Shown here: in pieces, positions 8,005 through 15,698 of the stretch
Numbering within the stretch: position 1 is the first letter of the stretch
Layout of the letters: every line of letters begins with the position of its first letter
Assembly (NCBI GenBank): GCA_003135575.1
Contig: PLCG01000057.1
Span: 1-17,708 of the forward strand
Reading direction: 5' to 3'
Length of the DNA stretch: 17,708 bases
DNA from: Nitrososphaerota archaeon
GTDB lineage: Archaea > Thermoproteota > Nitrososphaeria > Nitrososphaerales > Gagatemarchaeaceae
Translations under genes and position numbers: made by a program
Notes under the pieces: model-generated
Databases searched by the model: none
What the model was told of the DNA's origin: nothing
The model's input: only the letters and a program-made list of their open reading frames with translations

Positions 8005-9006
8005 ATGGCAAAGATGTGGCACGACGACGATGTCAGTTTAGAGCCAATCAAGGGCGAGACCATCGCGGTCATCGGCTACGGTATCCAGGGCGCAGCCCAG
8101 GCGAGCAACCTCCGCGACTCAGGGCTGAAGGTCGTCGTCGGTGTCCGCGAGGGAGGGAAGAGCTGGACCAAGGCCAAGAGGGAGGGTCACAAGGTCATGC
8201 CCGTCCCCGACGCGGTGAAGAAGGCCGACATCGTCCACGTCCTGATTCCCGATATGGAGCAGGCGCGCGTCTACCAGGACGAGATAAAGCCGAACTTCCA
8301 GAAGGGGGCGGCGCTTTCGTTCTCGCACGGGGCTGCGATACACTGGAAGTGGATCGTCGCTCCCAAGCAGTCCGACGTGATTATGGTCGCGCCCAAGTCT
8401 CCCGGGCAAAGGGTGAGGGAGCTCTACCTCGAGAACTTCGGGACACCGTCGCTCGTCGCGGTCCAGCAGGACTACTCGAAGAGGGCTTGGGAGAGGATAC
8501 TCGGAATGGCCAAGGGCATAGGCTCGACCCGCCCGGGAATCCTTCAGACCACTTTCAAGGAGGAGGTAGAGAGCGACTGGTTCGGAGAGCAGGTCGACCT
8601 CTGCGGGGGAGTGGAGAGCATGGTGACGAAGGCGTTCGAGACGCTAGTCGAGGCAGGCTACCAGCCAGAGGTGGCTTATTGGGAAACGCTTCACGAGTTG
8701 AAATTAATCGTGGACCTAGTGCAAAAGTATGGAATTTCTGGAATGTACAGGCGTGTCAGCGAAACAGCGCGGTATGGTGGCCTCACCCAAGGTAAGCGTG
8801 CTATAGACGCGAATGTCAAGAAGAACATGAAAAAGATCCTCGGCGAAATCCAAGATGGGACCTTCGAAAAAGAATGGGTTGGTGCCTACAAGAAAGATGG
8901 ACAGAAGGCATTCCAGAAATTCATGGACGAACTCGAAGCTCATCAAATCGAGAAAGTCGGAATCAAGATGCGGAAGATGATGTGGCCCAATGATACTGTA
9001 GAATAG
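8005..9006 (+). CDS. ilvC: Ketol-acid reductoisomerase, hybrid of host 5' part and element-supplied 3' end
   Basis: Converts acetolactate and acetohydroxybutyrate to dihydroxy acids with NAD(P)H and Mg2+; IlvD takes the next step. From ATG at 8005 the protein has 333 residues, standard for class I KARI. The Rossmann motif GYGIQGAAQ (24-32), SHGAAIH with catalytic H108, and metal ligands D191/E195 (DWFGE) and E227/E231 (WETLHE) are all present, so it should be active. Further upstream starts are rejected because the protein would run past the family N-terminus and through the TATA box. The gene is a composite: codons 1-231 are host-like, while codons 232-333 have only about 55% G/C third positions. 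A second, host-like version of those 102 codons lies at 16621-16929. The composition change may begin slightly before 8698 (about 8675), as expected for a conversion tract. It is convergent with the nuclease gene, 4 bp away. Confidence 0.93.
   Translation: MAKMWHDDDVSLEPIKGETIAVIGYGIQGAAQASNLRDSGLKVVVGVREGGKSWTKAKREGHKVMPVPDAVKKADIVHVLIPDMEQARVYQDEIKPNFQKGAALSFSHGAAIHWKWIVAPKQSDVIMVAPKSPGQRVRELYLENFGTPSLVAVQQDYSKRAWERILGMAKGIGSTRPGILQTTFKEEVESDWFGEQVDLCGGVESMVTKAFETLVEAGYQPEVAYWETLHELKLIVDLVQKYGISGMYRRVSETARYGGLTQGKRAIDANVKKNMKKILGEIQDGTFEKEWVGAYKKDGQKAFQKFMDELEAHQIEKVGIKMRKMMWPNDTVE
8698..9006 (+). repeat. Recoded ilvC 3' segment carried by the insertion (copy 1 of 2)
   Basis: These 103 codons including the stop align without gaps to 16621-16929. 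About 81 of 102 amino acids agree, and the first 30 residues (LKLIVDLVQK...) are identical. At DNA level most third positions in that identical block differ, leaving islands such as ATCGTGGACCT and AAGTATGGAAT. This copy is in use as the end of ilvC. About 46 of 102 codons end in A/T, against about 12 of 102 in the other copy, so it came from a genome with different codon preferences or was reshaped in the element. Confidence 0.9.
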
Positions 9007-9022
9007 CGCGTCATGCTCGCGC
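9006..9022. terminator. GC hairpin across two convergent stop codons
   Basis: GCGCG (9006-9010) pairs with CGCGC (9018-9022) around a 7-nt loop, covering the end of ilvC and the stop of the convergent nuclease gene. There is no T-run, so termination is only a suggestion. Confidence 0.25.
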
Positions 9023-10627
9023 GACGATTAGATTTCCCGTTGTGTTCTTTGGATCCCAATCAAGCGCCGCCACGAAGGAAGCGCGGATGGAGACTGAAGA
9101 GTTACGTCGCTTCCTTTCAACAAGTCTTTTCCTTGCTTCCTTTCGGCCCTGACTAGTTGCGGCCTTGACGTTCTTCCACCATTTCGACTCGAGTAGGTCA
9201 ACCCCTTTGGGGTCTCCGGATACCAACTCGTAGTCAACCCCATTCTTGTGACAGCCAGGGGTCTTTGGAAACTTCACTGAAGGGTGCTCACGAATCTCCC
9301 GGTACCGAAGTGAGAGTATGTGGCAGGCAATCATTTCTCCAAAGCTCCCCTTTCTCGTAGAATGCTCGTTTCGAGAGAGTTTGTCTAGTCTGGAACACAC
9401 AAACCTTCCTAGTTCTTTATCGACCTCAAAGACATAGCTACCCCAGACCTCTGCAGGCATCGAGACGACCTTCAGCTTGCCCAAGAGGCGCTCGAATTCG
9501 CGCAAGACCGGGTTCCTCAGTCTCTGGACCTGCAGGTAGAGTTCTCTTTGAGCAGCAACTACTTTCTCGTCGAACGGACTTTCGAACCTTAACTTTCCGT
9601 CCCTCGAGGTCCAAAAACCCGCAACGTCGTCGACCCCGAACCTTGTCTCAAATCGCTCACCGTCGAACCAGAATCTCAATTCCATCTTGTACAAGGCGAG
9701 CTTCGTCCTCAAGAGTAACCGTGATGCCGCCCGACTGAGCCTGTACTCCGTAAATGGGAAAAACCTTCCATCCACCTCGATGCCTAGGTTGCTCTCCTGA
9801 TCCAGCTTCAGCCTCGCATTTCGAGCTCCCTCTGGTTTGCAGCTGTTGAATTCTCTGACAAATTCGCGCACTCCGAACTTCCTAACGGAGGTTACCTCAC
9901 ATATGTCACCCGACCTCCCGCCAAAGTTGTCTGCATTGAATCGGACAAATCCAGTGGCGGGCTGTATGTTTGCGAAAACTCTTATCCGAAGGTCGTCAGA
10001 AATCCTTCGAAGTCTGAACTCTATCACTTCCTTCCCTCGCTCGAGGCTAACGATACCCATCGACTGTAAGGTCGACTTCCTAACAGTGACGAGCGCTCGG
10101 TCCAGTCGGTGCCTGACCGACAGGCTCCTTCGCTCTTCTATCGAGATTATGCCTATGTCGTACTTGGTGCCTGGAATGACGACTCCCATGTGCGCGGAGG
10201 GAACCACGATTACGACAGTCTTACCTCCGAAGTGCCTCTTTTCGAACGCGCAGACGCCTGCTATCGTCCCCTTGATGTGGTAGATTCTCCTCTTTTCGAG
10301 CTTTACTCCGGTCTTCTTCTCGAACGCGCCGACGCATATGCCGAATCGGATTCTTTCATGAGGCGTGAAGACACGACATGCTGTCATTGGAATCACTGCC
10401 AAGTACCTAGGTTGCGAGACTTGTACCTGAATGTCATCCGACTCTAATCGCTTAGATTCAGATTCATTAGTAGACCTAGCAGCGTTCGCATTTGCAGATT
10501 GGGATCCAGTATCGAGGCGAACCAAAGAAATCGAGGGTTCGACAGGAGGGACTGGAGACGGTGCAGCATCTGAGACTGGTATTCCCAACTTACGAGTCGC
10601 AGGTATGGACGAGATAATGTCGACCAT
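9011..10627 (-). CDS. PD-(D/E)XK nuclease fused to beta-rich modules; probable element endonuclease
   Basis: A 538-residue protein starting at ATG 10627. Residues 1-70 are low-complexity and Ser-rich. Residues 75-240 hold beta-rich segments, some recalling AbrB-like swapped hairpins (VVPSAH...VIPGTKYDIGIISIEE; VTVRKSTLQSMG). Residues 245-265 carry the RKxGxx[DE]FVR[DE]FNxxKP block shared with the protein at 1-1740; 12 of 21 positions are identical. The last 112 residues look like a restriction-type fold: GSFGE (E431) on a helix, GVDYE (D465), then a strand LLESKW giving E480-x-K482, followed by a basic helix. It is convergent with the recoded ilvC end, 4 bp away. I infer that it cuts uninserted ilvC. 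A Holliday-junction resolvase or a restriction enzyme are alternatives. Confidence 0.65.
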   Translation of the reverse strand: MVDIISSIPATRKLGIPVSDAAPSPVPPVEPSISLVRLDTGSQSANANAARSTNESESKRLESDDIQVQVSQPRYLAVIPMTACRVFTPHERIRFGICVGAFEKKTGVKLEKRRIYHIKGTIAGVCAFEKRHFGGKTVVIVVPSAHMGVVIPGTKYDIGIISIEERRSLSVRHRLDRALVTVRKSTLQSMGIVSLERGKEVIEFRLRRISDDLRIRVFANIQPATGFVRFNADNFGGRSGDICEVTSVRKFGVREFVREFNSCKPEGARNARLKLDQESNLGIEVDGRFFPFTEYRLSRAASRLLLRTKLALYKMELRFWFDGERFETRFGVDDVAGFWTSRDGKLRFESPFDEKVVAAQRELYLQVQRLRNPVLREFERLLGKLKVVSMPAEVWGSYVFEVDKELGRFVCSRLDKLSRNEHSTRKGSFGEMIACHILSLRYREIREHPSVKFPKTPGCHKNGVDYELVSGDPKGVDLLESKWWKNVKAATSQGRKEARKRLVERKRRNSSVSIRASFVAALDWDPKNTTGNLIVARA

Positions 10628-10641
10628 CGTAACGGGGTAAC

Positions 10642-10845
10642 TGAGGAAAGACGAGGGAGAGGGGAAGGAGGGAAGGAGGAAAGGCTAGGGAGGGTGACGA
10701 CGAAAGAACGGAGACAATGAGGCAGGAGCAAAACGGGCAGAACGAAACTAAGGAGCTATGTGGAGGGCGACTGGAGAAAGGAGAATGAAGGACCGAGGGG
10801 GGAAGAAGGACGAGGAAAGACGAACTAGAGAGGGCAGTAGCTTAA
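10642..10845 (+). other. Purine-rich tract upstream of the nuclease gene
   Basis: About 200 bp of the plus strand are overwhelmingly A and G, with only scattered C and very few T; 10642-10684 is almost pure purine. GAGGAAAGACGA occurs twice (10643-10654 and 10812-10823). No coding frame of substance fits. A nuclease transcript starting further upstream would have a long C/U-rich, weakly structured leader, which could matter for its translation. Confidence 0.6.
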
Positions 10846-10903
10846 TGCGACAGGCAGATACCGAAGGTAACGAGAAATGAACGTGAGATAGTAGGTTTTC
10901 TCC

Positions 10904-10913
10904 GCATATAAGC
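10904..10913. promoter_or_regulatory. TATA-like element in the insert's central non-coding region
   Basis: GCATATAAGC reads as a TATA box on either strand. Leftward it would start a nuclease transcript with a ~255-nt pyrimidine-rich leader; rightward it would transcribe the half-site cluster. I cannot choose a direction. Confidence 0.3.
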
Positions 10914-10919
10914 CCGCGT

Positions 10920-11104
10920 TTGACTAGTCTCCAGTTGAGGCAATGTCAACAATCGCGTTGACATCCGAGCGTCTCATTGTGTCAATGCCTTGGTAGTCAA
11001 TTTCAACTGTCGGGTCAACCGCAGGATTGACGCCCAGGAAAACCGGCATATCGCAAATTTTGCAGGCCGGGAGTGTGGTTCATCTTTTCACGACCCTCAG
11101 TCAA
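10920..11104. promoter_or_regulatory. Cluster of GTCAA/TTGAC half-sites with two matched palindromes
   Basis: Half-sites occur at 10920, 10945, 10958, 10981, 10996, 11014, 11027 and 11100. Two pairs form the same structure, GTCAA-N8-TTGAC: 10945-10962 (extended to TGTCAAC-N6-GTTGACA) and 11014-11031. Shared geometry suggests a dimeric DNA-binding protein. It could be an operator array controlling the flanking divergent genes, an iteron-like origin, or a binding region for the element's own protein. One more TTGAC lies at 11475, near the LamG gene promoter. Confidence 0.5.
11043..11070 (+). other. Imperfect hairpin
   Basis: CCGGC (11043-11047) pairs with GCCGG (11066-11070). Inside it GCAAA (11053-11057) pairs with TTTGC (11059-11063), with unpaired bases between the stems. 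Its function is unknown. Confidence 0.3.
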
Positions 11105-11267
11105 TGGCATGAAGTAGATGGAAGTGTCAGCTACCGCCTCCAAAGGTCTCTCCTTCCCCAAAAGGAGCACCTGTCGAGTTGTCATCTGTTGGTGAAACAA
11201 TTGTCATCCAAACATATCTTGTGAGTTAACACGCGAGTTGTCTTCCCACCACCAGATGCTGACCACA

Positions 11268-11289
11268 AACTTCGGGGTAGCCCCGAGTT
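11268..11289 (+). other. Strong hairpin, stem AACT/CGGGG with one bulge
   Basis: AACT-T-CGGGG (11268-11277), loop TAG, then CCCCG-AGTT (11281-11289): nine base pairs with a single bulged T. It could end a short transcript or fold in an RNA. The rest of 11105-11490 holds no convincing gene; one inverted pair, GGGCGCCA (11391-11398) and TGGCGCCC (11432-11439), is the only other structure I noted. Confidence 0.35.
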
Positions 11290-11490
11290 CCTGCTGAAAA
11301 GTCCTTCCTGGCCACACATAAAGATGGTTTAAGGTGAAGGAAATGTTAGCATCACTGGGATATCAATTTCGCGACGCCAAAACGAAGCAAGGGCGCCAAT
11401 CCTGTTCGCCCGCCGCTGACTTTCATCGACGTGGCGCCCGTAATTGCCATTTTCGCAGTAATCGGAGAACTGGATTGACGATTAGTGGCG

Positions 11491-11498
11491 TTTAAATA
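11491..11498 (+). promoter_or_regulatory. TATA box of the LamG protein gene
   Basis: TTTAAATA is centred about 25 bp before the ATG at 11519. This is the spacing expected for a leaderless archaeal transcript, and there is no Shine-Dalgarno sequence at this start. Confidence 0.6.
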
Positions 11499-11518
11499 GT
11501 GTAATCACCTTCAAGCAG

Positions 11519-14500
11519 ATGATTTCCTTGCGCCCCCTGAAGTCGGGGTCAAGACTTCTAGCCCTGCTACTGCCGATTCTGCTTCTTATGCAGCCTGTGA
11601 GCGCCATCAGCCCGCAGCTGTTTGCCGCAAATCCGAGCGAAGGAAGTCTATCGGCCTCCGCAAGTGCCGCTTCGTCGCGGTCCGCAATTCCGGCCCGGGA
11701 TGGCGCGTCTTCCAAAGAAATTGACCTCGTGGCGAGCGCAGCGGCCCAGCAACTCCTGATGGCTTCTCCTACAGGAGCTCCCAAAGTAGTCCAGACGCGG
11801 GACTTTAACTTCAAGATCACGACACACGAAATCTCAACAACCACATCGTATACCTTCGTGACTCCCGCAGGAAATTATTCATTCTCGAAGCCGCTCCCAT
11901 GGGCGATGAGCTATGCCTCGCTCGTAGCTGGCTCAACAGGACTTTCTACATACGGTGTCCAAGAATCAGGCAGCTTTCTAACTCCCGGCCTATCCAATGT
12001 AGGAACTTCTTCAACTAGCATTTCGATTAACTCGACCGAGTTGACAAGTCAAGCTATTCTGCACGGGTACCTCTCGTGCACATATGATTTCTCGAAAGCG
12101 CCCGAGAAGACTTCGTGCATCTATAGCCCTGTCAAAGGGCTTTCGTCTGACTACAATATTGTCTGGCTGATTTCGGCCGATTACATTAGCGTCGATGCAA
12201 AGAACGCAGAGAACACCGGTGCGCAGAATGGTCTCGTATCCCTAGGCAGTCGTTCAGCCCTAAGGATCGGAGGCAGTCCATCCCCCACGGACTGGACATC
12301 GTTCCTCACGGCTGATTGGCGTGACTTCGGGGAGGCTACGGTCCTCTATGGCAAGTTCTCATTTGCCTCCCAATCCCTTAACGGCGCACTAGTCGAGTTC
12401 CCTCAAGACGTGGCGACCATCGACCCGACCCTGGTCCAGCACGGAAGCTGTGGCTTCGCCTCGAGCGTCACAGCAGGGGACCTCCTGATCGCAACGGACA
12501 TCTATGCCTTCAATCCCTCGGATTCGCTAGGAACCACCTTCTCTCACGTGAACTCCGGGTCGACCAGCTGGCGAGATCCGTCAACAGTGCAAGCCTTCAT
12601 CTATTACGGGCGAGCTCCCTCCACCGGGAGTGATTCCATCGGTCCGTCAGGCTATCTCACCGACTGCATGGAAGTCTCGGGGGTTGTAACCACCATAGGA
12701 GGTTCATCTGGAGGGTCGGGCAATATTCCGAGCTCTGGAGGAACGACAGCGAGCGTTGGCTCCTTCGCTCCTACGAGCTCCTCGTCTGTCTTGGCCGAGT
12801 TGTACACAGGCGCGTGCAATTACGCTTCGGCGAGCCTTCCATCTTCGAGTTTTTCCACCTTGACCTCTTTTGGCAACGGTGATGTAGACACCGGAGACAC
12901 CTGCATGGGCTGGGCAGACTGGACCCTTGATTTCGGCAGTGAATATTCGAGCTCTTGGGGAGGCGGCTCGACTACAGCAAGCATTGCAAGTGTGAGCCAA
13001 GCACAGTGTTGCGCTGGACTTGGAGCCTGGGCGGAGGAGGCGGTCTACTTCGCGGCCTCGGTCACCCAGACGATTGCCGCAACGCCAATCTTTCCTGGGC
13101 CTGGCGGCTTGGTCGGATATTGGCCGTTCAATGAAGGGAGTGGTAGCACTGCACTGGATTTCTCGGGTAATGGCAATGCGGGCACTCTCAACAATAGTCC
13201 GACATGGAGTAGCGGAAACTCCTGCAAACTCTCAGATTGTTTGACCCTCAACAGCGGCTCACAACAATACGTTAGCATGTCTGCCTCCACGGACCCCACG
13301 GGTAACTTCACCCTTGTGGCATGGTTCAAGACCAGTTCTGGCAGTGGCACCCCGCCGATTGTCTACCACGGCTACTCATCCACACAAACAGGTTATCTGC
13401 TGCACCTAAATTCGGGCAAGCTTGAGTGCGAGATTCACGCGTCTCCAACGACAACTGTTGCTACAAGCTCTTCGACGTATTCCGACGGCAGCTGGCACCT
13501 TGCCATATGTATCCTAGATACCAGGAATGGAGAGTTGAGGTTATACGCCGATGGCACCTCAGTTGCGAACACAACAACCACCATCTCCGGTATCGCCAAC
13601 TCAAACGCTTTCTACATTGGCTACGATGGAGCAAGCTACTGGTCGGGTAGCATAGATGATGTCCGCATGTACCGCCTCGGCCTCGTGCATACTGTTTCCC
13701 TATTCTTGGTTTCACCGTCTTCTCCCCAGACCATCAACCTGTCGGGTTGCAGCGTCTACCCGACCTCGATTAGTGGGGATGGAACTATCAATAACGTACA
13801 TGCCAGTCCTTCGTGTACGATAACGATGACCACCCCAGGAGCTTTCGCTTGGCTAGGCGCGAGTAATTCCACCACGCTCAGCACATGTTCATCAGGGACC
13901 TGCTCGACCAAGACTCGAATCTACCAACAGTTCGCATCAGCTGCGAACGCGTTTGTCGGCAGAGCCCCCTCGAACGGGTGCTCGGTGGCGAAGGACCCGA
14001 GCGTCCAGCTCATATTCAATGCTTCGATGAGTACCTCAAGCACCAATCACGACCGATGGGGCGCACAAGTCAATGCCTACCCTCTCACCAACACAGCGGG
14101 CGTTACCTGGACGCAGTATGTAATGGCTATCAATGCAAATGGGCAGGTCTACGGACGTGTTGCCTATTGGAACGGCGCAGGCGTGGTTGCTGACAACTTC
14201 ACAAACAGCATAATCAACCTGAGCGGAGGATCGATTCAATCGAACGATGAGTTCACCATCAAGCTGTTCGAGAACGACTCTAGCTACGGTGGAGTCGGCA
14301 TCGCAGAGTTCTCTTATTATCAGGCGTCGATGGGCAGAACCCTTTCAATAAACTTCACGGTCTTGCCGAGATACAACACAGTTTATGCTGCTGCCTGGCA
14401 ACTCAACGTGGTTGCAGAGAATAGCGCCGTCGGGTATGTGCACTTCAACACAGGCGGAGGGTCAACAGCTCATTTCAGTTCTTCAAATGGCATAACATGG

Positions 14501-14587
14501 AGATCAGGTGTTCCTTCCTGCGTGCAAGGGACCACGTTCGTCACCGCGGAGCATTCCAACATGGTGTACAGTTACGCCCAGCGTTAG
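11519..14587 (+). CDS. Large secreted protein with LamG-like (concanavalin A-type) domain
   Basis: A 1022-residue Ser/Thr/Gly-rich protein. A signal peptide is clear: basic start (RPLKSGSR), hydrophobic core LLALLLPILLLMQ, and a VSA cleavage region near residue 29. Residues about 528-720 form a LamG/jelly-roll domain: GLVGYWPFNEGSGS, DFSGNGNAGTL, YVSMS, FTLVAWFKT, DGSWHLAICILD, then GSIDDVRMYRLG. The flanking regions are beta-rich with scattered Cys pairs and NxS/T sites. No C-terminal membrane anchor is evident. It is followed 39 bp later by a pilin-like gene, with which it probably forms a surface-protein operon. Carbohydrate or cell-surface binding is known for the fold, but the ligand here is unknown. 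It is cargo within the ilvC insertion. Confidence 0.75.
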   Translation: MISLRPLKSGSRLLALLLPILLLMQPVSAISPQLFAANPSEGSLSASASAASSRSAIPARDGASSKEIDLVASAAAQQLLMASPTGAPKVVQTRDFNFKITTHEISTTTSYTFVTPAGNYSFSKPLPWAMSYASLVAGSTGLSTYGVQESGSFLTPGLSNVGTSSTSISINSTELTSQAILHGYLSCTYDFSKAPEKTSCIYSPVKGLSSDYNIVWLISADYISVDAKNAENTGAQNGLVSLGSRSALRIGGSPSPTDWTSFLTADWRDFGEATVLYGKFSFASQSLNGALVEFPQDVATIDPTLVQHGSCGFASSVTAGDLLIATDIYAFNPSDSLGTTFSHVNSGSTSWRDPSTVQAFIYYGRAPSTGSDSIGPSGYLTDCMEVSGVVTTIGGSSGGSGNIPSSGGTTASVGSFAPTSSSSVLAELYTGACNYASASLPSSSFSTLTSFGNGDVDTGDTCMGWADWTLDFGSEYSSSWGGGSTTASIASVSQAQCCAGLGAWAEEAVYFAASVTQTIAATPIFPGPGGLVGYWPFNEGSGSTALDFSGNGNAGTLNNSPTWSSGNSCKLSDCLTLNSGSQQYVSMSASTDPTGNFTLVAWFKTSSGSGTPPIVYHGYSSTQTGYLLHLNSGKLECEIHASPTTTVATSSSTYSDGSWHLAICILDTRNGELRLYADGTSVANTTTTISGIANSNAFYIGYDGASYWSGSIDDVRMYRLGLVHTVSLFLVSPSSPQTINLSGCSVYPTSISGDGTINNVHASPSCTITMTTPGAFAWLGASNSTTLSTCSSGTCSTKTRIYQQFASAANAFVGRAPSNGCSVAKDPSVQLIFNASMSTSSTNHDRWGAQVNAYPLTNTAGVTWTQYVMAINANGQVYGRVAYWNGAGVVADNFTNSIINLSGGSIQSNDEFTIKLFENDSSYGGVGIAEFSYYQASMGRTLSINFTVLPRYNTVYAAAWQLNVVAENSAVGYVHFNTGGGSTAHFSSSNGITWRSGVPSCVQGTTFVTAEHSNMVYSYAQR

Positions 14588-14626
14588 CGGAACTCCGCCA
14601 TATTTCTCTCAGTGGGAGGAAAAACG

Positions 14627-15403
14627 ATGACTGCTTCTTTTGCAAGAAAAGGAATGTCAACGGTCGCGGTCGTAGTCGCGGTAGTCGCAGTCATAGTCGT
14701 CGCTGCGTTTGGGATAACCCTGCTACACTCGCCACCTGCGTCCTCCGGCACACAATCGACAAGCCCAGCAACTGGCGCGATTGCCGCGCAAGGACCCTGC
14801 GCCTCCCATACTCCTTCAAACCCCATCTTTTCGAGCCCTGGAGGGACTGGTGGGCGGGGAATCGCATATCAACTTACAAATGGCAGTATGAGCAAAATTG
14901 CATTCATCATGCTCCCTGGAACAACTGGAACGATTTGCGTGACGTACGGTATAAATGTCGTAAATGATGCGCCTTTGCCGAACTCAAGCGTGTTTAGAGC
15001 CGAAGTAGACAAAGTTAGTGCCTCGAAAGGGACGAATGGCTATGATTTCTCTTACTCTCCGGCACCTGGGATGAGCATCACTTCAAACGCGTCGTCCATT
15101 CAGAGCTTCGTTCCGCGAACTCATAGTGACGAGGTGACAATAGTTTACACCATCACTACCTCTAGCAGCGCAACGGGAGTCTTCGACTTCGCGTATCCAT
15201 TTGGATGTCCGCCCCTCACGCCCCTCGCGGTCCTTGGCGCTGGTCAGACCCTCAATCCTTCCGACTTTCCTGGCTTCTTCTGGCCAGCCGACTGTGTTCA
15301 GGATACGCGAGTCTCTTCAGGGGTTATTACAGGGTATGGCAGTATCACGGCGACCTGGGTTACCGGGTATAGCGGAATCACGCCGCCCTGGATATCGAAA
15401 TAG
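14627..15403 (+). CDS. Type IV pilin-like secreted or surface protein
   Basis: 258 residues from ATG 14627, which has GGAGG 7 bases upstream; an in-frame GTG at 14612 is less likely because it would overlap that ribosome site. The N-terminus FARKGMSTVAVVVAVVAVIV resembles archaeal class III (prepilin) signal peptides: basic residues and RKG at the cleavage point, then an uninterrupted hydrophobic helix. The remainder is Ser/Thr/Pro-rich and beta-like, with a few cysteines. Pilin assembly or simple N-terminal anchoring are both possible. It lies 39 bp after the LamG gene on the same strand, so the two are probably co-expressed; the spacing and a ribosome site absent from the leaderless first gene fit an internal operon gene. 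Confidence 0.6.
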   Translation: MTASFARKGMSTVAVVVAVVAVIVVAAFGITLLHSPPASSGTQSTSPATGAIAAQGPCASHTPSNPIFSSPGGTGGRGIAYQLTNGSMSKIAFIMLPGTTGTICVTYGINVVNDAPLPNSSVFRAEVDKVSASKGTNGYDFSYSPAPGMSITSNASSIQSFVPRTHSDEVTIVYTITTSSSATGVFDFAYPFGCPPLTPLAVLGAGQTLNPSDFPGFFWPADCVQDTRVSSGVITGYGSITATWVTGYSGITPPWISK

Positions 15404-15450
15404 AAGAACGGCCAAATGGGCATTCACTGACGAATCAAACGACGACATGA

Positions 15451-15570
15451 TTACATCGGAATCAAGATGAGATGAACCGCTCCGTTCAGAAGCACCCAGC
15501 CCACGAGGAAGTCCAGCATGGCGTCAGCGACGGCCTGCTTCCTCTGCCACTCCTCTTCATCTGGGGCGGC
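15451..15570 (-). pseudogene. Short gene scrap, host-like composition, end of a small membrane protein
   Basis: The 295 bp between 15404 and 15698 have no full gene. The minus strand here reads 39 codons from just after a TGA (15571-15573) to a stop at 15451. It begins with a charged stretch (PDEEEWQRKQAVADAM) and then has a hydrophobic segment (LDFLVGWVLLNGAVHLILIP). Third positions are mostly G/C, unlike the neighbouring cargo genes. It reads like the C-terminal end of a truncated gene picked up by the element. A real mini-protein starting at the internal ATG (22 residues) cannot be excluded. Confidence 0.35.
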
Positions 15571-15698
15571 TCAGTCAAGCCACTTGATCAGAGTCTATCC
15601 AGCTGAGATGTTCTGGGAGGCAGCCTGAATATATGAAGGTCGTCTCTATTGGGAGTCACGGTTGGGCCCCGATGAACGCAGATGCTACCAGGTGTCGG

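Noticed and set aside
8640..8720. Assembly chimera joining two organisms at ilvC
   Set aside because: Two independent joins would be needed at the same codon 7.9 kb apart. The longest identical stretches I see between the tails near the junction are about 11 bp, too short for a typical assembler join. Read mapping would settle it.
10444..10731. A 95-codon minus-strand frame overlapping the nuclease start
   Set aside because: Its Pro/Ser/Leu-rich sequence is produced by the pyrimidine strand of the purine tract, and it overlaps the nuclease gene in another frame.
10920..11104. CRISPR array
   Set aside because: The repeated unit is only 5 nt (18 bp as a palindrome), with irregular distances and no constant repeat of 24-37 bp.
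11027..11224. A 65-codon plus-strand frame in the insert's non-coding region
   Set aside because: It starts with a TTG that is part of a palindromic half-site. It has no ribosome site or recognisable domain, and its composition is like the surrounding non-coding DNA.
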